A DNA stretch of 64,000 nt from UBA11891 sp049890035 (GTDB lineage: Bacteria > Bacteroidota > Bacteroidia > Flavobacteriales > Flavobacteriaceae): the NCBI GenBank assembly GCA_049890035.1, contig JBMHCG010000012.1, forward strand, positions 40,887 to 104,886, in the 5' to 3' direction. Made by a program: the position numbers and the translations under genes. How positions within the stretch are numbered: the stretch's first letter is position 1; each line of letters starts with the position of its first letter. Shown here piece by piece: positions 55,220-63,680 of the stretch. Under the pieces are notes generated by a model. It did no database searches and had not been told where the DNA came from. It saw only the letters and a program-made list of their open reading frames with translations.

Positions 55220-55951
55220 CTAATTGGATTCGTTAAGAGCATCAAAAATGGTCTTTAAATCGGAAGTATTGTTCGGCTTTAGCTTGTTTTCTTTCAAAAT
55301 GGTATTCAATTGTGCTTCCGCACCCTGAAATACTTTTTTGAGTCCCGATTTAGATTTTTTAAGAGGCAGAGGCGTGTTGTCATCTACTTGATAAAAGTAA
55401 TTTTCTTCATCGGTGAACCGAGCGGGGAAAGAACGTTCCAAACCGGTTCGTGCTTCAACAGCGTCCATGAAAACCTTTTTGCGTTGCAAGTAGAGTTTGT
55501 ATTTATTTCCTTCGGATACAACCACTAGGTAACCCACTTGAGGGAAAGCATCTTCTTTGGGTCTGTAAGAAAGCAGACGGTAGTGCTCTCCGGCAACAGT
55601 CGCTTCCACTTTGGCACTTTTTAACAAGATTTCTTCAGTGTCTTTTTGATCTGTTGTTTTCCCAATTTCCAATTCGTCATTGTAGGCATTGTAACGAAGC
55701 AACACATTGCCCTTTAGCTTTTCACCAAAATAACTAACCTCTGCAGGAAGAAATCGTTCTTCGAAATAATAACTACCCTTGATGTTTTTTGGAGGTGCTG
55801 ATCGACGTGTTTTTCGATTTCTTAAATCTGAAAAGGCGTCAAACATACGACTGTCCGACATTCTTGGTGCGTCTGTGGCTGCCGGTTCGAATGTTTGAGC
55901 AGGAACCCAACCGCAGATTAAAAACAACAAATAGAGAGTGAACTTTTTCAT
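55220..55951 (-). CDS. hypothetical secreted protein
   Basis: 243 residues from the ATG at 55951, which opens a signal peptide (MKKFTLYLLFLICGWVPAQ). The mature part is hydrophilic with no membrane span: NIKGSYYFEERFLPAEVSYFGEKLKGNVLLRYNAYNDELEI, and a Lys-rich C-terminal helix (KSGLKKVFQGAEAQLNTILKENKL). The NVLLRYNAYNDELE segment resembles short secreted flavobacterial proteins of unknown function. I cannot name the family. A -7 box lies at 55966. Confidence 0.78.
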   Translation of the reverse strand: MKKFTLYLLFLICGWVPAQTFEPAATDAPRMSDSRMFDAFSDLRNRKTRRSAPPKNIKGSYYFEERFLPAEVSYFGEKLKGNVLLRYNAYNDELEIGKTTDQKDTEEILLKSAKVEATVAGEHYRLLSYRPKEDAFPQVGYLVVVSEGNKYKLYLQRKKVFMDAVEARTGLERSFPARFTDEENYFYQVDDNTPLPLKKSKSGLKKVFQGAEAQLNTILKENKLKPNNTSDLKTIFDALNESN

Positions 55952-55965
55952 GAATGAATTTTCTA

Positions 55966-55973
55966 CAAACATA
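55966..55973 (-). promoter_or_regulatory. candidate -7 box of the hypothetical secreted protein
   Basis: The minus strand reads TATGTTTG, an exact consensus match 15 bases before the ATG at 55951, which favours that start over a TTG-like start upstream. No good -33 element is seen. Confidence 0.4.
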
Positions 55974-55988
55974 AGAGAAGTTATATTA

Positions 55989-57425
55989 TTATGGGTTTAA
56001 GTTTAGAAAGTTTAAACGGGGGTCGTTGTTTTCAATTCCGTAGCCCCGCCATACATTGACTTCACTTTCGTATTGCCAGACGATTTCCCCTTCCGGAGTG
56101 ACCTCCCAGTAGCCATAGTCGCCTTCACAGATTAAAGTGTTTCCATTGGGAAGACGGACCGCGCCAGATATTTTTCCAAAGAACAAATCAGGATGGGTGT
56201 AGGACCAGACCACTTCGGGTGCTATGTAGGTTCCTGAGGATAGATTTGGATTTTGTGGCAGTCGCAGTTCAATGACCTCAGACTGGTTACGATTGCTTCC
56301 GTTGTTGTAAAGCAGTATGGTGCCATTTTCTTGGATAAGATGCGGATGGTGGTTGTTATGGAAGAGTCGTGGATTTTGAGTATCACCAAAAGCGGTCGGA
56401 TTGCCAAAGCGATATAGCAGGTCTCCTGCCGCAGCTGTGGTTGCATCCGTATCCTGACTGTGGTCAATGACCCACACTTCGGAATAAAAATTGACACTCA
56501 TAAAAATCAAATCTTTTTCCGCATCATAGGCCAAGCCATTGGCATGCATCAAATCGCCATCTTCACGCAATTGGTAATTGATATCAATTTTATGGGGTTG
56601 TTCACTTGGGTTTCCAAAATTGGCTGCCTCAGGGTTATGGTTTTGGACCAAATGATCGACGGCGCGCCATTGCCAAACAATCTCATTCGTCGTAGGGTCT
56701 ATTTCTACAATCTTTTCTGGGTAAATGGGGTAGGTGACATCGGCTCCCATGGCCTGGGCAGCCGCAGGTTCGATACGCTCCCAAATCATGCTTAGAACAT
56801 TCCCGTTGGGCAGCGCCAACACATCGTGGTGCAATAAACCGTTGGCATCAGCTTGAGTATATTCCCAAAGGGTATTCCCGTTGGGACGCAATTCTCGTAA
56901 AATACCACCGTAGCCTCCAAATGAAAATGGGAGCTCTTCGGCAGGCTTAAAAATGCCCAACAAATTGCCATTGGACATCCATTCAATGTCGTTCCCTAGC
57001 TTGGATTCGAAAGACCAGCTATATACTTTCTGCCCACTTTTGTTTAACAAATGGGTTTGTGTACCGCCGTTGTTGATCGCAAATACATAGCCATCATGTA
57101 CCTGGCCTCCTTGATAGGCATTGATGTTGTCTGTGATAAGGGGGACAAAATGTGCAGTCACCTGCAAGTTTTGCGTTCCATTGAGAGTCAGTGGATTTTC
57201 TGTTCCTGTCCCATCATTACTCCAATGTGAAAATTGATAGCCCGCTGCTGCTGCTGCTGTTAAAGTTAAGGGAGTACCGTCTTCAAAGGTCTGCTGCGAG
57301 GCAAGAATTTGACCACTGCCCACCGGCTGAACAACCGTGACCAATTCAAAGTTTGTCGTCGTATCTTGCGTACAGCCAGTTATAATTGACAGTACAGCCA
57401 AAATGAAAAGTGCAACGCTCCGCAT
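55989..57425 (-). CDS. arylsulfotransferase-like lipoprotein with InlB-type repeat
   Basis: 478 residues from the ATG at 57425; this start gives a lipoprotein signal (MRSVALFILAVLSIITGC). The -7 box at 57446 also lies between it and the alternative ATG at 57467. Residues about 25-95 hold one bacterial repeat of InlB type (GYQFSHWSNDGTGTENPL). The rest is a six-bladed propeller of arylsulfotransferase type, with HDGYVFAIN, HHDVLALPNGNVLSM, NNHHPHLIQENGTILLYNNG and GGAVRLPNGNTLICEG-like blocks. Such enzymes move sulfate between aryl donors and acceptors, using a catalytic His. Activity here is unproven. Confidence 0.78.
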   Translation of the reverse strand: MRSVALFILAVLSIITGCTQDTTTNFELVTVVQPVGSGQILASQQTFEDGTPLTLTAAAAAGYQFSHWSNDGTGTENPLTLNGTQNLQVTAHFVPLITDNINAYQGGQVHDGYVFAINNGGTQTHLLNKSGQKVYSWSFESKLGNDIEWMSNGNLLGIFKPAEELPFSFGGYGGILRELRPNGNTLWEYTQADANGLLHHDVLALPNGNVLSMIWERIEPAAAQAMGADVTYPIYPEKIVEIDPTTNEIVWQWRAVDHLVQNHNPEAANFGNPSEQPHKIDINYQLREDGDLMHANGLAYDAEKDLIFMSVNFYSEVWVIDHSQDTDATTAAAGDLLYRFGNPTAFGDTQNPRLFHNNHHPHLIQENGTILLYNNGSNRNQSEVIELRLPQNPNLSSGTYIAPEVVWSYTHPDLFFGKISGAVRLPNGNTLICEGDYGYWEVTPEGEIVWQYESEVNVWRGYGIENNDPRLNFLNLNP

Positions 57426-57445
57426 GATAGAATATTTGGACGGAG

Positions 57446-57453
57446 CAAACTTA
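57446..57453 (-). promoter_or_regulatory. candidate -7 box of the arylsulfotransferase-like gene
   Basis: The minus strand reads TAAGTTTG, an exact TAnnTTTG match about 21 bases before the ATG at 57425. A -33 element is not evident. Confidence 0.4.
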
Positions 57454-57480
57454 AACAAAAATCGCATAAGGAGTGCAGCT

Positions 57481-57505
57481 AAAAAAAACCGCCCGGAGGC
57501 GGTTT
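57481..57505 (-). terminator. terminator of the second SusCD operon
   Basis: Minus strand AAACCGCC, loop TCCG, GGCGGTTT followed by a run of T (eight T). It lies just downstream of the frameshifted lipoprotein gene. Confidence 0.9.
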
Positions 57506-57535
57506 CTTGACTTTAGGCACGAAAAACCGTGTATA

Positions 57536-58376
57536 TTATTGACATACACTTAAAGTTTTTTCCCCTACGGCTGGGGTCGGTCCGTCACTGATGGCTGTTT
57601 GGGAATTGGTACCGTCCAATTCAGAATAAACTATGGAATAGGTAACTTCTGAATCCCAATCACCACTAACAAAAGCAAAGGACATGCTGCTGGCTCCTTC
57701 GATTGTATGTTCAAATTTACCACTGGCTCCGTCCTCTAAAGTGTATTCTGTAGCAGAACCATCTACTGTCACTACAAGTTGTGCCCCGTTCCAACCGTCT
57801 CCATAGGAGTCGTTTAAATGCAACGTATACACTCCGTCGATGGCTCCAATGGGAATGCATTTGATGACTTTACTGTACTGATAAGGAGAAGCAAAATAGG
57901 ATCCGGTCAATGAACTGGCTGCGTCTTTTGCTGTATAGCTATTTCCATTAGTAAGGTTTAACTGCAAGCGAATATGGATGGCATCTCCACCGGTTACATC
58001 TGTACTGCGCAACTTAAGCGTTGCCAGTACATCGGCCAAACTGATATCCATCTTGGTTCTCGGTAGTCCTTTGGGACCAGTGCTGAATTCAGCTGGCTTC
58101 AGGCTGCGCAGTAGGGTTTCCCCCTCCCGAGTTCAGGGAAATAAAAACATCAACGGATTGCAGTAAAGCCCCGTTTTCGGTGTCGTGTTCTTCAATTTCC
58201 AATTCAAAAACAGAACCCGAAGTATCGTACACATTGTATTCACCCGATTGGCTGATGGTTCGAAGTACCGCTCCTGTTTGGTAATCGTTTAATACCGTGT
58301 ATATCGCATTGTTGCTTTCTTCACAAGCCGTGGCAAAGATGAAGATGCAAAATAAAACTGTTAATTTCTTTATCAT
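57536..58376 (-). pseudogene. frameshifted copy of the DSYGDGWNG lipoprotein
   Basis: The region is 841 bases, one more than a multiple of three. The first frame (58376 down to 58089) gives a lipobox signal (ATAC) and the first 85 residues, aligned by eye to the paralogue at 49268. It then runs into NPTAQPEAS and a stop. Removing one base in the minus-strand run GGGGG (plus C run 58120-58124) restores ETLLRSLKPAEFSTGPKGLPR, which aligns perfectly with the paralogue and joins the downstream frame (57536-58051) containing DSYGDGWNG. The intact product would be about 279 residues. It may be a real decay, a phase-variable run or a sequencing error. Confidence 0.85.
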
Positions 58377-58385
58377 GGTTCTTGA

Positions 58386-59979
58386 TTATTTAAGATTAGT
58401 GGCACCGCCTGTATTCCAAAAAACGCGAGCGTCTAAATTGCTTCTTTGCTCTGCATTGGCGTTGTTGGTTACATAGTTTGCTGGGTAATACATGATAACA
58501 GGAAAGTTTCCTGGACTGGGCTCAATATTCGGTTGTACATCCGTAGGAAATCCATTCCGACGGTAGGAATTGTAACCGTCTGTTCCGTTCCCGGTCAGTG
58601 CGATAAAGAATTGCTTTGCCCAAAGATTCCCTTTTGTATTCAAGTCTGCAATGGCCCAATCAGATTGAAAGGCCGCCAGATAGCTTGTCACTACTTCTGA
58701 ATCCAATGCACCACCTCCATTGCTAGCAGCTTTGTTAATGGATTGTTCAATGGCTTTCATAACATCCGCTTCTGCAGTGGCAAAGCCATTCACCTCTGCT
58801 TTCATGAAATGCATCCAGGAAGACAGCATAACCGGAGTGATGCCTTTTCCTTTTGCGCCACCACCGATGGCAGTGCCCTCAAAAGAGCGATCGTCAAAAC
58901 GTCCTCCTCCTGGATAAATCCCGCGAAGTGTTCTTAAAAAACCGTCGGGTGGAATACCATTATCATTGCCATGATCTCTTCCCCAATACCCATCGGATAA
59001 TCCGCAAAATGGGACGCCTTCGGGATAGGGATTGAGGTAACCCGGTAAGGAACACTCCAAGGTTTCTTCATCGGGATCGGCTCCAAAACCGGGGGTAGCA
59101 GCCACTTGTCGGTAAAAATAATAAGCCATTCGCGGATCTTTGATATTCCCGTGGCCTTCCAGCATGACAGACATCAACCAATTGGACATGTACTCACCCC
59201 CACCAGTGGCGGTATAGTTATTCCGATAGAAGGGATGACGGGTATCGGGTTGTACCTCATTGGTTCCCCAGCGGAATTGAAAATCATCAGCCGGATCTTC
59301 GATATAGTTGGTAATGGCATTGAAAGCTGCCGAATCCCCCAAATTCAAATAGGCTTTTTTCTTGATACTGTTTGCAGCTTTGATCCATTTGGTACCGTCT
59401 CCATTGTAAAAGAAATCATTGGTAGGAGGTGTGCCTTCTGCATTAAAATCCTGTATGGCAGCATCCAATAAGGCCAATGCCGCTTGATACACGGAAGCCC
59501 CTGGATCGGCAACAGGATTGAGGACGGGATTTTCAGCATCATCCCCACGGAGGGCCTCACTGTAGGGTACATCACCAAAATAATCCACTAAAGTTAGCAT
59601 GATATAGGCTTCTATAACTTTTCCCATTCCCTGGTAAAACGCCAAATCTTCCGTCAAGGCATTCATCAATTTAATGTCTTGCAACATATCCTGATAGGCT
59701 TCTTCCCATTCATCATCCAGATTGCTAGGTAAATAAATGTTGTTGTAGGTACGCCCATTCATATAATTGATGCGTACAAATTCGCCGCCCATATCGCCCA
59801 TATTGTGAACCCAAAGGGCAAAATCTTCTTGGATGGCGTTTAGAAAAAAGTCCGCATTGGCTTGTTCGGGGGCTCAATGCATTGGGGTTAGAGGTTAAGT
59901 CCAATTCCGCGTTTTCACACGCACCCAATACGAGTAAGCTTCCACAAGCAATAAGTAGTATGTTTTTAAATTGTTTCAT
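58386..59979 (-). pseudogene. frameshifted SusD/RagB-family lipoprotein
   Basis: The region is 1594 bases, one more than a multiple of three. The first frame gives a lipobox signal (LGAC) and LTSNPNALSP, identical in that motif to the paralogue at 50143, then shifts. Removing one base from the run GGGGG at 59868-59872 restores SPEQANADFFLNAIQEDFALWV and joins the long downstream frame (to 58386) with GFPTDVQPNIEPSPGNFP and YPANYVTNN. The intact product would be about 530 residues. It lies between the intact SusC at 60001 and the frameshifted lipoprotein. Confidence 0.88.
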
Positions 59980-60000
59980 AATCTTAATTGTAAAGCTTGT

Positions 60001-63000
60001 TTAAAAGGTAAGTTTGATACTAGCCCCGTAGCGTTTGGAACTGGGCCCGTTGAGGTAATCAAAACCACGTCCATTACCAACACCTGTTCCCACTATATTG
60101 GGGTCAAAATTGGTTCCATCAGGAGTGTTGTAGGCATCGTACCACAGGTTGTAGCCAGAAGCTGTTATGGAAAGACTTCCCAAAGGGGTGTTTTCCAACC
60201 AGGCTCTTGGTACGTTATAACTCAAAGAGATTTCTCCCAATCGCCAAACGCTCCCATCATAGACCAACATTTCGTCAGGACCGTACAACACATTACTAAA
60301 GTAAAAGGTTGAATTGTTAATTTGTTTGGTATTGGGTGTACCGTCTGATTGGACCCCCGGCAAGACAAAAGATAGCTCCCGATCAAGGGTGTCAGTGGTC
60401 AAACCACGACCGAGAAGGGTGGCTACTGTGTATGTAAAAATATCACCGCCCTGTACATGGTTGATCAAAAAGTTAAAGGTGAAATTCTTAAATGACACAC
60501 TGTTACTGATGTTTAGTAGCCAATCAGGATTGGCATCCCCAATGATGGATAGGTCAAAGGTTTCGTCATAACTCCCTTGGTTGTTCACCAAATAATTGTT
60601 AGCGGAACGATCCTCCCAACGGAAGTCAACGATATCGGAATTGTTACGGGTGATGGAAGAACCGACAATAGCTCCCAGCGATTCTCCTTCAATAGCTGCA
60701 TTTCCTAGGTTAGAAAAGCCAGAATATACTATGATGTCAGTATCGGCACCCAGGTCTACTACGGTGGCTTCATTTTTAGACCAATTCACAAAGGTGGACC
60801 AATTCAGTCCATTGGTATTGGTGATCCAATCAAAACCCAAGTCTAATTCTACTCCCTTGTTTTCTATCTTTCCTACATTGGTTTGGGTTGAGGTATAGCC
60901 AGTGGAAGGATCCAATTTTCGATCCACGATCAAATCGGTTGTGGTTTTATTGTACAAGGATAAATCCAAGGACAAACGGTTGTCGATAAAGCGACCTTCC
61001 AGTCCAAACTCCAATTCCCCTAATAACTCGGGTTTAAGATTCGGATTGCCTAGCTGAGAACCCGAGGTATTGGTGATGATGTTACCACCACCCACCGGAT
61101 CAATAAAGTCTTGGGTGTCCAAAGATAGGGTTGCAGCGATAGGATTGCCCGTCGGGAAGTTGGCTGAGGTTCCGTAGCCGGCACGTACTTTGATAAAGTT
61201 GATCCACTCGTTTTGGAGTTCTGGAAAATAGGCAGTAGGTAAGAAAGAGATACTTGCCGATGGGTAAACTATCGAACGGTTTTCTTCGGATAAATTTGAA
61301 ACCCAATCTTTTCGTGCGGCCAGAGTCAAATAGGTATGGCGGTTATAATCAAAGGAAGCCTGTCCGTACAATCCTTGAATGTTCCGTCTTTCGTAAAACT
61401 GAATTTCGTCTTGTTGCTCAAAGTTGAAATGGCGTAATACATTAAAGACCTGTTGTCCGGTTGAGCGGGTACCGTTGCGATCATAAATATCTCCCCGCGT
61501 TGTGTAGCCCACATTGAAATCAACACCGATTTGCTCATTTATGTTGTAGTTGCCAGACAGGGAAAAGTTATGGTCATAAATGGTTTTTTTATTGTTCCAT
61601 GTTTGATATTTTCCATTGCGGTTGACCAGCGAGCCTGTCTTACCACCTTTGTTGGCATAATCCACATTGTTTTCGGCATAGACAACCAAACCATAGCGGT
61701 AGGAGGCCACCAAATTATCATTGATATCATAGGCGATGGTGGCTCCTCCAAATACCCTGTCGACGGCCTGTCCCGTCCCGGCATTGTGAACGGTCCACAT
61801 AGGGTGCTGGATGGAGTTGTTTTGTCGGTAATAGATGGATTCCCCTGTCACTGGATGTTGGTAAGGGAGCCCCATGAGATCGACAGATCGTGGGGTGTAA
61901 AAAACGTTGGCAAAGACAGAAGCACTTTCTCCACTTACATTACTTCCATAACCCGCTGCCACAGGAGGAGACTTAAAATGGGTCTGTGCATAATTCAGAG
62001 TACCGTTGATGGTAAAGTTGTTTGACAGAACAGCACGGCCTCCAAAACTGATGGTATTCCGCCGCAAGGTGTTGTTACGAGTAAAACCCTCATCATCTAA
62101 GTTTCCATAGTTGATATTATACGAGACATTTCCATCGGCACTGGCACCTCGAATATTGATGTTGGTGTTGATTGCCGTTCCCTTTTGGAAAAAGCTACCC
62201 ACACTATCATAGGGACGCCATTCGTAGGCTTCGTTTTCACTGATACCCAGCAAATCGATCACTTGTGGGATACCTGTAGCCGTACTGGCTGTGGTAAAGG
62301 GGTGCCGCAAAAAGCCTGCTGGGGTGATCCCATTGGAGCCATTGATGGCACTCTGGCCGCCCCACCCCGCGGGTCCGCCTTCATCAAAACTGGGACCCCA
62401 GTTCGAAAAGAACCAGCCAAACGATTGATCGAAACCATTCCCGTATTGATTTTGGTAGTCGGGCATCGAAGCCAATTCGGTAGTGAAATAGGAAGTGTTC
62501 ACCGTTATTTCTGTTTTTTTGGCACCCGCGCCGGCACTGCTGCCGGATTTGGTCGTGATCAGTATGACACCATTGCGCCCCTGGGTACCATATAGAGTGG
62601 CTGCTGCCAAGCCTTTTAAAACATTGACCGATTCTATGTTGTTGGGATCCAAATCCAAGAAACGGGAAGATCCGTTGTTTCCTTCTTGAAATCCAATAAG
62701 TGTTTCGTCTTCATCGGGTCTTGCAGAGGTATTGGTCTCACTACTAAAAGGAACACCATCGACCACAAAGAGGGGTTGATTCCCCTGGCTAAAGGTGTTG
62801 AATCCTCGGATGATGATACTGGTTCCAGAACCAGACAAACCACTTTGGTTGGTGATTTGTACGCCCGAGGCTTTACCTGTCAAAATCCGCCCAATGTCTC
62901 CTTCACCGCGTTGTTCCAATGCATCGGAATCCACTTCGGAAACGGCATAGCCGAGCGCTTTTTTCTCCCGTTGGATTCCCAAAGAGGTGACCACCACTTC

Positions 63001-63306
63001 TTCCAATAGGTTCCCACTGGCCATCTGAATACTCAGACGGGTCTCCGAGCCAACGGCCAGGCTTTGTGTTTCATAGCCCACAAAACTGATTTCAAGGATA
63101 GCCCCTTCATTGACTTCGATGGTAAAGTTCCCATCAAAATCGCTGGTGACCCCGTTGGTGGTGCCTTGTTCCAATACGGTGGCACCGGGCAAGGGCAATC
63201 CTTGATCGTCGGTAATCAAACCACTGACGGTCTGGGTTTGGGCCCAGCCCAATCCCGTTGTGCATAGCCATAACAGGCACGCCAACATAGGTATATAGTG
63301 TTTCAT
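60001..63306 (-). CDS. SusC/RagA-family TonB-dependent transporter, second copy
   Basis: 1101 residues, intact. It has a signal peptide (about 1-22), a carboxypeptidase-like domain (SGLITDDQGLPLPGATVLEQGTTNGV), plug (EEVVVTSLGIQREKKALGYAVSEVDSDALEQRG) and barrel ending RYGASIKLTF. It is a clear paralogue of the copy at 51771, with long stretches identical by eye through the plug and barrel. An insertion (TSARPDEDETLIG) follows the VDGVPFSSETN segment, and there are differences in several extracellular loops (about residues 355-395). Like its twin it lacks an STN domain. Its SusD partner downstream is frameshifted. Confidence 0.95.
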   Translation of the reverse strand: MKHYIPMLACLLWLCTTGLGWAQTQTVSGLITDDQGLPLPGATVLEQGTTNGVTSDFDGNFTIEVNEGAILEISFVGYETQSLAVGSETRLSIQMASGNLLEEVVVTSLGIQREKKALGYAVSEVDSDALEQRGEGDIGRILTGKASGVQITNQSGLSGSGTSIIIRGFNTFSQGNQPLFVVDGVPFSSETNTSARPDEDETLIGFQEGNNGSSRFLDLDPNNIESVNVLKGLAAATLYGTQGRNGVILITTKSGSSAGAGAKKTEITVNTSYFTTELASMPDYQNQYGNGFDQSFGWFFSNWGPSFDEGGPAGWGGQSAINGSNGITPAGFLRHPFTTASTATGIPQVIDLLGISENEAYEWRPYDSVGSFFQKGTAINTNINIRGASADGNVSYNINYGNLDDEGFTRNNTLRRNTISFGGRAVLSNNFTINGTLNYAQTHFKSPPVAAGYGSNVSGESASVFANVFYTPRSVDLMGLPYQHPVTGESIYYRQNNSIQHPMWTVHNAGTGQAVDRVFGGATIAYDINDNLVASYRYGLVVYAENNVDYANKGGKTGSLVNRNGKYQTWNNKKTIYDHNFSLSGNYNINEQIGVDFNVGYTTRGDIYDRNGTRSTGQQVFNVLRHFNFEQQDEIQFYERRNIQGLYGQASFDYNRHTYLTLAARKDWVSNLSEENRSIVYPSASISFLPTAYFPELQNEWINFIKVRAGYGTSANFPTGNPIAATLSLDTQDFIDPVGGGNIITNTSGSQLGNPNLKPELLGELEFGLEGRFIDNRLSLDLSLYNKTTTDLIVDRKLDPSTGYTSTQTNVGKIENKGVELDLGFDWITNTNGLNWSTFVNWSKNEATVVDLGADTDIIVYSGFSNLGNAAIEGESLGAIVGSSITRNNSDIVDFRWEDRSANNYLVNNQGSYDETFDLSIIGDANPDWLLNISNSVSFKNFTFNFLINHVQGGDIFTYTVATLLGRGLTTDTLDRELSFVLPGVQSDGTPNTKQINNSTFYFSNVLYGPDEMLVYDGSVWRLGEISLSYNVPRAWLENTPLGSLSITASGYNLWYDAYNTPDGTNFDPNIVGTGVGNGRGFDYLNGPSSKRYGASIKLTF

Positions 63307-63680
63307 AAATAGGTTAATTTGAGATTTGTTCGGCTACTAAAATCTGTAAAGCTCGAGGTCCTGTCAAGTATGCAAGCGGCTTTTTAGTACTAGAACACTT
63401 TGGATACTCTTGATTTGCTAATAAAACATCAAGTTATGCCTACTATATTAATTTTTTCAAATGACACCTTCAAAAGAGGCAATGATTTTACTCTTCTAGC
63501 TTTCCTATCTCCCTTTGTATCGTCCGCATTATCAAGGTGCCAAGCATAGATTATTCACCCTATAAAAAAAAAGCACTCGAAATATCAAAAAAACACCTTA
63601 GGGTGTTTGAAAACCTCAAAAAAACGCCTACATTTGCACGCCCATAAAACTGGTGGGAAAACAATTTTTGATAAGAATAT
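63307..63680. other. divergent intergenic region between SusC and rpsL
   Basis: 374 bases with no gene. The rpsL promoter occupies the right end (63606-63636). For the SusC gene on the minus strand I find no clean TAnnTTTG box; an 8-base palindrome TAGTACTA at 63385-63392 shares the AGTACT core with the operator-like palindrome of the other SusC locus, but without matching promoter geometry. Confidence 0.5.
63591..63636 (+). promoter_or_regulatory. str operon (rpsL) promoter with overlapping inverted repeat
   Basis: TTTG at 63606-63609, a 19-base spacer, then an exact -7 box TACATTTG at 63629-63636: the best flavobacterial promoter in the window. The inverted repeat AAACACC-TTAG-GGTGTTT (63591-63608) overlaps the -33 element. 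The leader to the rpsL ATG would be about 40 bases. Confidence 0.85.

Larger units (their letters stand above)
49268..63306 (-). repeat. tandem paralogous SusC-SusD-lipoprotein loci
   Basis: The order SusC-SusD-DSYGDGWNG lipoprotein occurs twice (55046 to 49268 and 63306 to 57536), separated by the orphan secreted gene and the arylsulfotransferase-like gene. Gene spacing (about 9-23 bases) and both terminators are alike in plan. This is a duplication followed by divergence: the two copies differ at third positions throughout and in surface loops, so it is not recent. Confidence 0.85.

Noticed and set aside
57536..59979. Programmed +1 ribosomal frameshifting at the two G/C runs
   Set aside because: A +1 slip at CCC-C or GGG-G can occur in suppressor strains, but there is no stimulating stop codon, slow codon or paralogue conservation of the runs; an indel or sequencing error explains the data better.
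62185..62595. 136-codon open frame antisense to the second SusC gene
   Set aside because: It overlaps a long intact transporter gene. Similar antisense frames occur opposite the other SusC copy, as expected from shared composition.
63385..63392. TAGTACTA as the counterpart of the operator-like palindrome at the other SusC locus
   Set aside because: It shares the AGTACT core but is only eight bases, and there is no -33/-7 pair at matching positions, so I do not call it an operator.
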